Of a stretch of 64,000 nucleotides of DNA, positions 44,888 to 53,093 are shown in pieces. The stretch is from Quadrisphaera setariae. GTDB taxonomy: Bacteria; Actinomycetota; Actinomycetes; Actinomycetales; Quadrisphaeraceae. Location of the stretch: NCBI RefSeq assembly GCF_008041935.1, contig NZ_VKAC01000005.1, positions 248,001 to 312,000 of the forward strand, given 5' to 3'. The notes under the pieces are model-generated. The model was not told where the DNA came from and did no database searches. It saw nothing but the letters and a program-made list of their open reading frames with translations. A program made the position numbers and the translations under genes. How positions within the stretch are numbered: the stretch's first letter is position 1; every line of letters begins with the position of its first letter.

Positions 44888-45997
44888 TCAGCCCTGGCTA
44901 GTCCGCAGGGAGTCCGCAGCAGCGTTCGCGACGGCCGCCGCCAGACCACCGGCGGCGGCCCGCGTGCGGTCCTCGGCGGAGGGCCACAGGTGGCTGTAGG
45001 TGCCCAGCGTCACGGTGGCCGAGCGGTGCCCGAGGGCGCGCTGGACGGTCACCACGTCGCACCCGGCGGCGATCAGTCCGCTGGCGTAGAAGTGCCGCAA
45101 ATCGTGCAGGCGGATGCCCGCCACGCCTGCCGCACGGCAGGCGGTACGCCAGCGGTGCCCGGCGGAGTTCTGGTGCAGGGGAGCGCCATCGCTGCCCGCC
45201 AGCAGCCAGCGCGAGGCATCGGTGCCCTGGCGGTGCTCGGCGATGTAGGCGGCCAGCGCGTCGAGCAGCGCGGCGGGCACGAACACCTCGCGCTCGCTCC
45301 CGTACTTCGGGGGAGTGATCTCGACGGCGCCGCCCTCGGCGCGCTGCACCTGGCGCTGCACACGGATGGTGCGGCGCAGGAAGTCGATGTCGCCGACCTG
45401 TAGGCCGCACGCCTCGCCGAGGCGCAGCCCGGCGAAGGCCGCCAGGGAGGCCAGAACCTTGGTGGCGGCGTCGCTGGCGGCCAGGATGCTGGCGACCTCG
45501 CCCGTGGTCGGCAGGCGCATGGCGGCCTCGCGACGCCGGAGCCGGGGGAGGCGCACGCCGACGCTGGGGTCGACGGCCAGGTGGCGGTCGACGACGGCGC
45601 CGCGCAGCACCGAGCGCACGTTGCCGACGCGCGTCCTGACGGTGCCGGGAGCCAAGCCCCGGTCGGTCATCCCCTTGATCCATGCCTCGACGTGGCTACG
45701 TCGCAGTCGGGCCAGCGGTACGTCCGCGAAGGTGCAGTCGCGCATGGCGAGGTTCATGGCGGCCGTGGTGCCGCTCGCCCACGTCTGGCGCGTGGCCCAC
45801 GTCTCGTAGAAGGCCGCCAGCGTCACCTGGCCCGCCGCTGGGTCGACGTAGGTGCCTGAGACGACGGCCGTGGTCACCTCGTCGAGCCACCGCTGGGCGT
45901 CGACCTTGCGCGTGAAGTGCTTCGCGTGCTCGCGGTCGGCGTCGTCGCGGTAGCGAGCACGCCAGCGGCCGTCGGGACGGCGGGCGATGGAGGCCAT
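44888..45997 (-). CDS. int: tyrosine recombinase (phage integrase)
   Basis: 369 residues, ATG at 45997. Arm-binding N-terminal domain (ARRPDGRWRARYRDDADREH), SAM-like core-binding domain (about 60-155) and catalytic domain with Arg192, Lys231, His298, Arg301, His324 and nucleophile Tyr334. It is complete and close to the left attachment repeat, with its stop codon 34 bases from it. Translation may be coupled with the HTH gene, two bases upstream. Confidence 0.95.
   Translation of the reverse strand: MASIARRPDGRWRARYRDDADREHAKHFTRKVDAQRWLDEVTTAVVSGTYVDPAAGQVTLAAFYETWATRQTWASGTTAAMNLAMRDCTFADVPLARLRRSHVEAWIKGMTDRGLAPGTVRTRVGNVRSVLRGAVVDRHLAVDPSVGVRLPRLRRREAAMRLPTTGEVASILAASDAATKVLASLAAFAGLRLGEACGLQVGDIDFLRRTIRVQRQVQRAEGGAVEITPPKYGSEREVFVPAALLDALAAYIAEHRQGTDASRWLLAGSDGAPLHQNSAGHRWRTACRAAGVAGIRLHDLRHFYASGLIAAGCDVVTVQRALGHRSATVTLGTYSHLWPSAEDRTRAAAGGLAAAVANAAADSLRTSQG
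44901..44918. repeat. left arm-type integrase sites
   Basis: Two GTCCGCA copies 11 bases apart (44901-44907, 44912-44918), matching three copies near the right end with the same spacing. They overlap the integrase 3' end. Confidence 0.55.
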
Positions 45998-45999
45998 CG

Positions 46000-46521
46000 T
46001 CAGCGCCCCCAGCGTGCAGGGGCGCCCCCAGCGGTAGCCACCTCATCGGGGCGCAGGTAGCCGCCGGCCCTAGCAGCCGCGACCCGTCGGGCGGCCGTCG
46101 CGCGGGAGACTCCGAGAGCATCGGCGATGTAGAGGTTCGGGGCCTCCCCGAGCAGTCGGGCCACGCGGTAGCGCAGCGCGACCATCCGCAGTTCGACGGC
46201 CTCGTCCGAGCGCTCGTCGCCGTCGTTCGGAGCGAGCACGGGACCGAGGTTCTTGCTCGTGATCAGCCCACTGACGCCGCGCTTGATGACGGCAGCCAGG
46301 GGGAGTCTGCGCAGCGCCTCGCCGGAGACCTGACGCCCGTCGGCAGCGGTGACACTGACCTCGCGCGCGACGTAGCGGCCCTCGTGCAGGCGCAGGACCA
46401 CGTGCAGGTGCAGGCCGGGCTCATCGGGCAGTGTCGCGTCGACGGTGATCTCCGAGGGCACTTTCAGGCCGGGCGCGACCTGCCTCAGGTCGTCTGATCC
46501 GCTCGCCTTGACATCCTCCAT
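46000..46521 (-). CDS. element HTH protein upstream of integrase
   Basis: 173 residues, ATG at 46521. The N-terminal half is unclassified (LRQVAPGLKVPSEITVDATL); the C-terminus has a helix-turn-helix: YRVARLLGEAPNLYIADALG then VSRATAARRVAAARAGGYL. It is likely a regulator or replication-control protein of the element. It is divergent from the Xis-like gene. Confidence 0.65.
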   Translation of the reverse strand: MEDVKASGSDDLRQVAPGLKVPSEITVDATLPDEPGLHLHVVLRLHEGRYVAREVSVTAADGRQVSGEALRRLPLAAVIKRGVSGLITSKNLGPVLAPNDGDERSDEAVELRMVALRYRVARLLGEAPNLYIADALGVSRATAARRVAAARAGGYLRPDEVATAGGAPARWGR

Positions 46522-46629
46522 GCAGCCAATGATGACACGGCATTGACGATGCTGGTTGCGCGAGCCGCTTCAATGGTGTCTCATAGTGGTGAGTCGCTTA
46601 CCGCGATGCCGTCTCACCTAGGGGCTGTG
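46522..46629. promoter_or_regulatory. divergent control region of the element
   Basis: 108 bases between the HTH and Xis-like genes, less GC-rich than neighbours. It has inverted CATTGA/TCAATG (46541-46546, 46570-46575), CTCA-TAGTGG-TGAG and two GTCTCA copies. It likely holds both promoters and a repressor site. Confidence 0.4.
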
Positions 46630-46824
46630 ATGTCTGACCTGCTGACCGTCGATGAGGTTGCCGCGCTGGTTCGCACTAGCCCGAGCACGGTGCGCTACTG
46701 GCGATACCGGGGCGAGGGGCTGGAGTCCTTCCGCGTGGGGCGGCGGGTCCTGTTCCGGCGCGAGGCCGTTGAGCGGTGGATGGCGGCACAGCGCGCCGCG
46801 ACCGCCGTCGGGGGCGTCGCGTGA
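46630..46824 (+). CDS. excisionase-like MerR/AlpA-type HTH protein
   Basis: 64 residues from ATG at 46630 (GTG at 46627 also possible). LLTVDEVAALVRTSPSTVRY, then WRYRGEGLESFRVGRRVLFR and REAVERWMAAQ are typical of small winged-helix excisionase-family proteins. Probably excision factor or early regulator. Overlaps the next gene by GTGA. Confidence 0.85.
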   Translation: MSDLLTVDEVAALVRTSPSTVRYWRYRGEGLESFRVGRRVLFRREAVERWMAAQRAATAVGGVA

Positions 46825-47030
46825 CCGGCCTGGCGACTGCCGCCCTCGACGCTCGCCTGGCGGCCCTGGGCTCCCGGGGTGTCACCGAACCGCGCGCAGC
46901 CCTGGCGGAAGTCGAGCGCGCCGTTGGGCGTCGCGTGCTCGCCGACCTGGTGGAGCGCGACCACGTCAACCGCCACGACGTGCGCGTGCTGCGCGAGGCG
47001 CGCCGCCGCCTCGCGGCCCTGCCGCACTGA
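46821..47030 (+). CDS. small hypothetical element protein
   Basis: 69 residues from GTG at 46821. Helical, basic, with ALAEVERAVGRRVLADLVER. No known motif. Position between Xis-like and ATPase genes suggests early expression. Function not recognised. Confidence 0.6.
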   Translation: MTGLATAALDARLAALGSRGVTEPRAALAEVERAVGRRVLADLVERDHVNRHDVRVLREARRRLAALPH

Positions 47031-47133
47031 GCGGCACCGCCCCTGTCCCGCCGTCGGAAGCCGACGGCACCCCCGCTGCGGTCAAGTTGGCCAGCGGGTT
47101 TCTCGCCCTTGAGACACCCCTGGAGCCACCGCC

Positions 47134-48747
47134 GTGACCATCGACATGCAGAACGGGGCGCGGACCCCTAGTCCGCGCCCCGCGCCCAGCACCCCTGCCG
47201 CACCCTCAGCCGCCACCGAGAACAGTTCTCAGTCTATCTCTGACGCGCCCGAGGTCGACCTCGCCACAGCGAGCACGGGCAAGGGCGACGACGGCCCGAA
47301 GGTGGCCAGCGTCGAGCACGCCATCGAGGTGTTCGACGCCGGGTTCACCGCCTTCCGCAGCCTGGAGGGCCAGGTCTACGTGGTCGACCGCCACGACCCG
47401 AGCGCACGGCCGGTGCTCCACACCGGTGGCTCGCGCAGCCCGGCCGTCGCGCTCATCGCCGAGCGCATCCTGGCCAGCCACGACAAGTTCATGAAGGGCG
47501 AGGACCGCGCCGCCCTCGGGGACTACATCGGCTTCCGCGCCGACAAGGCCGCGCCCCGGCCGGTGCTGCTGCGTAGCGCGTGGAACGGGTGGCGCTTCAT
47601 CGTCGACATCGGCGACGACTCCGGCCGCGTCATCGTCATCACCGCTGAGGGATGGCACGCGACCGACACCGTGCCCCCCGGCGTGCACCTGCGCCGCTCC
47701 AGCGTGACTGCGGCCCTGCCCACCCCGGCCCGCACCGGCGACCTGGACGCGCTGTGGACGCTGGTGCCGGTGACCGAGGCCGACCGGCCCCTGGTGCTGG
47801 CGCTGCTGCTGTCCGCGTGGATGACCGGCACCCCGCAGCCCGTCGTGTTCATCACTGGCCCGCAGGACGCGGCCAAGACCACGACGGCGCGCTACCTGCT
47901 GCGCTTCGCGGACCCGGTCTCTAACGTGCGCGGGCGGTCGCTGCCGACCAGCGAGCCGGACTGGAAGGCGGCGGTCAACCCGTACCTGGTGGTCCTGATC
48001 GACAACGTCTCAGGCATCACCGCTGCGCAGTCAGACATGCTGTGCAAGGTCTCCACCGGCGGCGAGGCCACCGCCCGCGCCCTCTACACGAACGCCGACA
48101 CCCACATCACGTCGCTGCAGGCGTCGCTGTGGCTGACCTCCATCGGCGTCGGCGCCCTGCGCGGTGATCTCGGCTCGCGCCTGGTGCGGTTGGAGATGCC
48201 CGCCATCACCCCCGAGCGGCGCCGCTCCCTCAGTGAACTGGAGGCTGCGCAGGACGCCGCAGCCCCGGCCATCATGCGCGGGCTGCTGGACTTGGCCGTG
48301 GAAGTGCTCGGCGTGCTGCCCACCACTGACCGCACCCGGCTGCGCCACCGCCTGACCGACTTCGAGGTGCTGGTGCGCGCCATCGACTCGGTGATGGGCA
48401 CCAGCGGCGCCGACCGCCTCGCCGAGCAGGCGGGCGCGCTGGCCGAGGACGTGCTGGACGGTGACGTGGTTGCCCAGGCGCTGCTCTCGGCGCTGGAGGC
48501 GGGCCGCATCCCCGACGGCCGCATCACCCCCAAGGGGCTGCTGGACACCCTGACCGCCGAGGCCGAGCGCCAGGGCAGCGCCCGCAGCACGGGCTGGCCG
48601 CGCACCCCGCGCATCCTCACCGACCACCTCGTGCGCATCGGTCCGGCGCTGGAGTCGGCGGCGGGCGTCACCGTCACGCGCGGCCCCAAGTTGAACGGCG
48701 TGCGCGCCATGATCGTCGCCCAGCACCGCCCGGCGGTGACCCCGTGA
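47134..48747 (+). CDS. helicase-like replication ATPase of the element
   Basis: 537 residues from GTG at 47134. An unstructured Pro/Ala/Ser start (1-50) and an uncharacterised middle precede an ATPase core: Walker A-like GPQDAAKTT (242-250), Walker B-like VVLIDN (286-291), with VSTGGEATARALYTNADTHI after. The pattern resembles the SF3/D5-like ATPases found next to primases in small actinobacterial elements. With the primase it probably replicates the element after excision. Confidence 0.75.
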   Translation: MTIDMQNGARTPSPRPAPSTPAAPSAATENSSQSISDAPEVDLATASTGKGDDGPKVASVEHAIEVFDAGFTAFRSLEGQVYVVDRHDPSARPVLHTGGSRSPAVALIAERILASHDKFMKGEDRAALGDYIGFRADKAAPRPVLLRSAWNGWRFIVDIGDDSGRVIVITAEGWHATDTVPPGVHLRRSSVTAALPTPARTGDLDALWTLVPVTEADRPLVLALLLSAWMTGTPQPVVFITGPQDAAKTTTARYLLRFADPVSNVRGRSLPTSEPDWKAAVNPYLVVLIDNVSGITAAQSDMLCKVSTGGEATARALYTNADTHITSLQASLWLTSIGVGALRGDLGSRLVRLEMPAITPERRRSLSELEAAQDAAAPAIMRGLLDLAVEVLGVLPTTDRTRLRHRLTDFEVLVRAIDSVMGTSGADRLAEQAGALAEDVLDGDVVAQALLSALEAGRIPDGRITPKGLLDTLTAEAERQGSARSTGWPRTPRILTDHLVRIGPALESAAGVTVTRGPKLNGVRAMIVAQHRPAVTP

Positions 48748-49844
48748 GCCCTGCGCCCACCCTCGCGGCCGACAGGGTCGAAGCAGGGTCGAAGCAGGGT
48801 CGAACTTGCCGCCCCAGGGTCGAAGGCAGGGTCGAACTTGCGGGCCCGGAATGGCCGACTGACCTGCAGACACCCCGAAACAGGGTCGCAAGGGTCGAAC
48901 TTGAGGGGGCCTCACTACTTGGAAGGTCAGAGTTTCAGGGGTGTGCCCAGGGGGCTGACAAGGCTCCCGCAGGTTCGACCCTTGCGACCCTGCCTGGCCC
49001 GGTAGGGGCGGGCGGCTACACCCCCGGCTCCTGGCTGCACGCGCTGCTTGACCTCGTCGGCGCTGGACCGGCTGGCGGGGCGATGCGGCAGTGCCCCGCG
49101 CACGCCGACTCCGCCCCGAGCCTGCACGTCACCGTGGCCGACGACGGGCGCGTGCTCGTGCACTGCTTCGCGGGCTGCACCGTCGAGGAGGTGCTGGCCG
49201 CGCTGCACTGCTCGTGGAAGCACCTGCACGACCGCCCGTGGTTGACACCGCAGATCCACCACGCGACGTGGGGCCGGTCGGCCTGGCCGACGTTCCCGGC
49301 GTTGGACGCCCGCGCCGGTGCCCACCCGGCTGCGCGCGGCATGCGGCTGGTCAGCGTCCACCGCTACGGCGACGGGCGGTGGCTGCTGGAGCGGTGGCGC
49401 TCGCCTGGCGGCGCGAAGGACCTGCGCTGGACCACCCGGCGCGGACGCACCTACCTGCCCGGCATGTTCGGCGTGCCGACCAGCGCGCTGCCGCTGTACC
49501 GAGAGCGCGAGGTGCGCATGGCGGTCGGCGCGGGCGAGCCCGTCATCGTGGTCGAGTCCGAGTCCTCCGTCGACGCCATCTGCCGCGCAGGCACCTACGC
49601 CACGACGTGGGCGGGTGGGGCCGCCAGCCCCAACCTGGACCGCCTGGTGGCCGTCCTGCGGGGCGCGGACGTGGTGCTGGTGCCTGACCACGACGAGCCC
49701 GGCCTGGCCTGCGCCCGGCGCGTGTGGGCTGCCCTGCGCCCCGTCACGCGCTCCCTGGTCGGGGTAACCCCCGAGCCCGGCCAGGACGCCCGCGACCTGC
49801 TCGCGGCGCGCGGCGTGGCGGGCCTGCTGGGCGGTGCCCGGTGA
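48744..49844 (+). CDS. primase with zinc finger and TOPRIM domain
   Basis: 366 residues from GTG at 48744, overlapping the ATPase stop. A DnaG-like zinc site has Cys117, His120, Cys141 and Cys145 (MRQCPAHADSAPSLHV, VHCFAGC). The TOPRIM core has Glu271 (PVIVVESESSVDAI) and Asp315/Asp317 (VVLVPDHDEPG). The first about 85 residues have no motif and are encoded by an iteron-like repeat array, so the true start may be further in, for example ATG at 49083. It may prime replication at the adjacent array. Confidence 0.85.
   Translation: MSPAPTLAADRVEAGSKQGRTCRPRVEGRVELAGPEWPTDLQTPRNRVARVELEGASLLGRSEFQGCAQGADKAPAGSTLATLPGPVGAGGYTPGSWLHALLDLVGAGPAGGAMRQCPAHADSAPSLHVTVADDGRVLVHCFAGCTVEEVLAALHCSWKHLHDRPWLTPQIHHATWGRSAWPTFPALDARAGAHPAARGMRLVSVHRYGDGRWLLERWRSPGGAKDLRWTTRRGRTYLPGMFGVPTSALPLYREREVRMAVGAGEPVIVVESESSVDAICRAGTYATTWAGGAASPNLDRLVAVLRGADVVLVPDHDEPGLACARRVWAALRPVTRSLVGVTPEPGQDARDLLAARGVAGLLGGAR
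48773..48993. repeat. iteron-like array, candidate replication origin
   Basis: Six plus-strand AGGGTCGAA copies (48774, 48785, 48796, 48816, 48828, 48891) and a variant at 48882; the first three are exactly 11 bases apart. A 20-bp perfect inverted repeat, CAGGGTCGCAAGGGTCGAAC, spans 48881-48900 and 48973-48992. It lies inside the 5' end of the primase frame. Such arrays normally bind replication initiators. Confidence 0.7.
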
Positions 49845-50176
49845 GCGCGCCCGTGGTGGCCCTGTGGCTGCTCGACGGCGGCGAGCACGTCGTCGTACGC
49901 CTCAGCACCGGTGCCCGGCTGGTGCGCGCCATCGGTCAGCCCGGCGAGGCGGTGCCCGTGCTGACCGTCGAGGTCGTCTTCGACCTCAGCCACGGGGCCG
50001 GCTGGTGCTGCTACTGCGGCGCCCGCGTCGCCGTGCCCTACCGCGTCGGCGCCCTCCGGCTGCCCTGCTGCGGCGGCCGCGCCTGGCCGCTGCCCGCCTG
50101 GCCCGAGGAGGGCGCCATCGTGCGCCCCACCCGGCGCCCGGCCTCGCGCCGCACCGCGTGGCGGTGGCCGTCGTGA
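49841..50176 (+). CDS. small zinc-ribbon-like protein
   Basis: 111 residues from GTG at 49841, overlapping the primase stop. Cysteines in GWCCYCGARV and LPCCGGRAW form a possible zinc ribbon. Start VVALWLLDGGEHVVVRLSTG is beta-like. Function unknown; position suggests a replication or early-regulation role. Confidence 0.65.
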   Translation: MSAPVVALWLLDGGEHVVVRLSTGARLVRAIGQPGEAVPVLTVEVVFDLSHGAGWCCYCGARVAVPYRVGALRLPCCGGRAWPLPAWPEEGAIVRPTRRPASRRTAWRWPS

Positions 50177-50241
50177 GCCGCGCGCCGCCTGCGCTGTCGT
50201 CAGAAGCAGCCAGACCGCATTAGCAACCTCGGAGGTTCCCG

Positions 50242-50499
50242 TTGTCCACGAACACCACCGCCCTGCCTGACGCCAACGACATCGCCATCGCGCTGGCCAC
50301 CCGTGCCCGCACCGCTGGCAACGACCCGGCGCCCGTCCTCGCCCTGCTCGGCACCTACCTGGACGAGCGCCCGAGCGACGACGACCGCCGCAACCTGATG
50401 TTCGAGTTGGTCGCCGTGCAGGCCCACGCCATGGGCACTGCTGGTGACCTGCTCGACGCCATCCACGCCGCCCAGCAGGACGACGGCGGTGCGCTGTGA
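50242..50499 (+). CDS. small hypothetical element protein
   Basis: 85 residues from TTG at 50242, supported by GGAGG six bases upstream. Helical (NDIAIALATRARTAGNDPAP). It starts a cluster of structural-type genes, overlapping the next by GTGA. Function not recognised. Confidence 0.6.
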   Translation: MSTNTTALPDANDIAIALATRARTAGNDPAPVLALLGTYLDERPSDDDRRNLMFELVAVQAHAMGTAGDLLDAIHAAQQDDGGAL

Positions 50500-50630
50500 C
50501 CCGCCACGAGGCCGAGGCGCTCGGCGCCCTGGTTACCGCGCAGTTGTGCGGCCCGCGCGCCGACCTGGCGCCCAGCCTGCTGGCCGCCGCCATCTCCGAC
50601 CTGACCAGCACCACCGGAGGCACCCGATGA
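50496..50630 (+). CDS. 44-residue element peptide
   Basis: GTG at 50496 (GTGA overlap) to a stop at 50628-50630 that overlaps the scaffold ATG (ATGA). Helical, Ala/Leu-rich (EAEALGALVTAQLCGPRADL). Coupled on both sides, which supports translation. Function unknown. Confidence 0.55.
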   Translation: MTRHEAEALGALVTAQLCGPRADLAPSLLAAAISDLTSTTGGTR

Positions 50631-51145
50631 CCACCACCGACGACATGACGCCCGCCGACACCGCCGAGCAGCCCGACCCCGCCGAGGGCCAGCAGCCGGA
50701 CGACGGCGGCCGGGAGCCCGACGAGGAGGGCCAGGAGCCCGACGAGGAGGGTCAGCAGCAGCCGGAGGGCGACCGCGGCGCCCGTGAGGCGGCGAAGTAC
50801 CGCCAGCGTGCTCGCGCAGCCGAGGCCGAGCGCGACAGGCTGCGCGAGCGGCTGGAGCGCTACCAGCGCGCCGAGGTGGAGGCCATGGCTGCCGAGGTGC
50901 TGGCCGTCGGCGGCGACCTGCTGGCGGTGCGCCCCGACATGGCTGGCTACCTCGGTGAGGACGGCCACGTCGACCCGGCCAGGGTGCGCGAGGCGGCTGA
51001 GGCCGTGGCTGCCGAGCGCCCGCACTGGCGCCTCGACGACGGCGAGGAGCCCGGCCGGGCCCAGGTGCGCGGTCGCCCCAAGCCCTTCCGGAACATGCCC
51101 AAGGCCTCCGGTTGGGATGCGGTGATTTCTCCTCGCCGGGGTTAG
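50627..51145 (+). CDS. scaffold-like protein
   Basis: 172 residues from ATG at 50627 after GGAGG. Acidic, Gln/Glu/Pro-rich start with two EPDEEGQ repeats (about 31-44), then coiled coil (EAAKYRQRARAAEAERDRLR), then a short ordered end. Low-complexity acidic start plus coiled coil directly upstream of a capsid gene is typical of phage scaffolding proteins. Assignment is from layout, not homology. Confidence 0.65.
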   Translation: MTTTDDMTPADTAEQPDPAEGQQPDDGGREPDEEGQEPDEEGQQQPEGDRGAREAAKYRQRARAAEAERDRLRERLERYQRAEVEAMAAEVLAVGGDLLAVRPDMAGYLGEDGHVDPARVREAAEAVAAERPHWRLDDGEEPGRAQVRGRPKPFRNMPKASGWDAVISPRRG

Positions 51146-51286
51146 TGGAGTAATATCGGCGGTGCTCGGAGATATCGCCTGGTGCGACTCTCCGGGCACC
51201 GTCAGCCTCAGCGGGGCGACCGGGCCGAGTCTGCGACTCCCCGGCATGGAATCCATTCAGACTTCCCATGCCTTTAGGAGTTCGCG
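51146..51286. promoter_or_regulatory. leader of the capsid gene
   Basis: 141 bases with an AT-richer start (GGAGTAATATCGG) and an AT-richer end (CCATGCCTTTAGGAGTTCGCG) holding a strong ribosome site. It may carry a late promoter; no known motif. Confidence 0.35.
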
Positions 51287-52129
51287 ATGACTGCTACGAC
51301 TAAGACTTTTGCTGCTCTCACGCAGCAGCAGATCTACACGCTGATCGTGGAGCCGGTGCAGGCGCAGAGCGTCGCCCTGCAGGTTTGCACCCGCGTGCCG
51401 ATCTCCAAGCCCTCTCTTCGACTGCCGAAGATCGTCGACACCGGCACCGCCGCGTGGGTGGAGGAGGGCGCCGCCATCCCGATCTCGGATGCGGCCGCCG
51501 ACGAGGACGAGGTCACCCCGAAGAAGGTCGCGGGACTGCGCACCATCACCAGCGAACTCGCGGACGACTCCGACCCTGCTGCTGTGCAGCAGGTGGGAGC
51601 CACCATCGTGACGGCCATCGCCCTGGAGGTCGACCGCGCGTTCTTCGGCCCGACGCAGCCGAGCCCGGCACCGGCGGGCCTGCGCAGCATCGGCGCAGAC
51701 GCCAACGCGCTGGTCCTGCCCAAGACGCTCGTGAACGTCGACCCGCTCCTGGCGGCCATCGCGCACGGCCGTGACGTGGGCGCTCCGGTGACCTCGTTCG
51801 TGACGAGCCCGGCGCTGGCGCTGGAGTTGGCTACCTTGAAGGACGCCAGCGGTTCGCAGCGCGGACTGTTGCAGCCCGACCCGACGCAGCCGGATCGGAA
51901 TGTGGTCGGAGGCGTGCCCATTCTGACGAGCCCCTTCGTTGAGGCCGGCGACGTGTGGGCCATCCCGGCCTCGCGCACTTTTGGTGTCGTGCGCAAGGAC
52001 GCAAAGGTCGAGGCTTCGACTGAGTTTCTTTGGGCCAACGACTCCGTTTCTGTGCGCGGCATCATGCGTGTGGCGTTCGGAATGGTTTCTCCCTCTTCGA
52101 TCTCGCGCATCCGTCGCGCGACCTCGTAA
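51287..52129 (+). CDS. HK97-type major capsid protein
   Basis: 280 residues, ATG at 51287 with AGGAG. Segments VDTGTAAWVEEGAAIPISDA, VAGLRTITSELADDS and a C-terminal GGVPILTSPFVEAGDVWAIP fit the HK97 fold family. It has no N-terminal delta domain, so its length equals a mature HK97 subunit (about 280), consistent with a separate scaffold and no protease. Codon use differs at both ends (more T/A third positions), a sign of recent foreign origin. Confidence 0.8.
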   Translation: MTATTKTFAALTQQQIYTLIVEPVQAQSVALQVCTRVPISKPSLRLPKIVDTGTAAWVEEGAAIPISDAAADEDEVTPKKVAGLRTITSELADDSDPAAVQQVGATIVTAIALEVDRAFFGPTQPSPAPAGLRSIGADANALVLPKTLVNVDPLLAAIAHGRDVGAPVTSFVTSPALALELATLKDASGSQRGLLQPDPTQPDRNVVGGVPILTSPFVEAGDVWAIPASRTFGVVRKDAKVEASTEFLWANDSVSVRGIMRVAFGMVSPSSISRIRRATS

Positions 52130-52206
52130 CAGGCTGGGCTGCGGTGGTTGACCTCCGGCCGCAGTCCCTGCCGCCGGTTGATCGGGGTCCGTACCCGGCG
52201 GCACCC

Positions 52207-52245
52207 GGCCCACCCGTGACGCGTGAGGACCGTCGCGGGTGGGCC
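52207..52245 (+). terminator. hairpin after capsid gene, first
   Basis: 10-bp arms (52207-52216, 52236-52245) with a 19-base loop. With the next hairpin it fills the 302-base gap 52130-52431, which holds no convincing gene. Confidence 0.45.
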
Positions 52246-52254
52246 CCCGAGGCG

Positions 52255-52291
52255 CCCCGCCCGTCGTGCTGGACAACCACGGCGGGCGGGG
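52255..52291 (+). terminator. hairpin after capsid gene, second
   Basis: 9-bp arms CCCCGCCCG/CGGGCGGGG (52255-52263, 52283-52291). AT-richer sequence after it (about 52310-52400) may hold a promoter for the next gene group. Confidence 0.45.
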
Positions 52292-52431
52292 TCACTCAGG
52301 GTGGTCAATCGATCACGAGAGCGGTTCTCGAACCTCGAAACCCAGGCTGATCTCTACACGCAATATTCAACGGTGAGAGTCATTCCCATCAAGAAGGGGT
52401 CCTCCCCCCACTCCCGACAGGAGCACCAGCG

Positions 52432-52614
52432 ATGACCACCACGACGCCGGTGGGCGAGGCAGGCCGCGCACTGCTGCGCGCGCTGGAGCCCCTGGCCACC
52501 ACCGAGCACGAGCGCGCCCGCGTGCTGTGCGCCGCCCTGGGCGCCGATGAGGTCGCCGACGCCGAGCGCTGGGCCCGAGCCCGCCGCGCTGAGCACTGGA
52601 GCGAGCAGCGATGA
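52432..52614 (+). CDS. 60-residue element protein
   Basis: ATG at 52432 after CAGGAG. Helical, charged (EHERARVLCAALGADEVADA). Overlaps the next gene by ATGA. Function not recognised. Confidence 0.6.
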   Translation: MTTTTPVGEAGRALLRALEPLATTEHERARVLCAALGADEVADAERWARARRAEHWSEQR

Positions 52615-53093
52615 GTGAGCAGACCGCCCCGCTGATCCGCCGTGCTGACCTGGCCGTGTGGGCGCGCACCGAGGTGGAGCCCGACGACCGCTGGGCCACC
52701 ACCTGCATGGCGGTGGCCAGCGCCCTGGTGCGCGAGGAGGCCCGGCAGCCGGACTGGACGGTGGACACCGCGCCGGTGATGGCGCGCATCATCACCGCGC
52801 AGTGCGCGGTGCGCGCCTACCTCAACCCGCCCGAGGGCGAGGTCTCCACCAGCATCGGTCCGCTGGGCTCGCGTCTGCTGGACGCCGTGGCCGAGGGGAT
52901 CTACCTGACCGAGGCCGAGCGCGAGCGGCTGGCGGGCTACGCCCCCGCGCAGGACCGCGCCCGAGGCTCGCGCACGTGGGTGGCCTCCATGGCGTCCGAG
53001 AGCAGCCCGCCAGTGACCAGCGCGCTGTACCGGCTGCCCGAGGGCGCCGGGCCCACCGAGCCCGCCGAGGTGGTCTGGGTGGCCGAGTCGTGA
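52611..53093 (+). CDS. head-tail connector-like protein
   Basis: 160 residues, ATG at 52611. Helical N-terminal part (DRWATTCMAVASALVREEAR, VMARIITAQCAVRAYLNPPE) recalls phage neck/connector proteins of the gp6/Gp15 type. Similarity is by eye and weak. Position after the capsid gene agrees. Confidence 0.4.
   Translation: MSEQTAPLIRRADLAVWARTEVEPDDRWATTCMAVASALVREEARQPDWTVDTAPVMARIITAQCAVRAYLNPPEGEVSTSIGPLGSRLLDAVAEGIYLTEAERERLAGYAPAQDRARGSRTWVASMASESSPPVTSALYRLPEGAGPTEPAEVVWVAES

Noticed and set aside
48773-48993. CRISPR array
   Set aside because: The repeat unit is only 9-11 bases, spacers are absent or irregular, and no cas genes are near.
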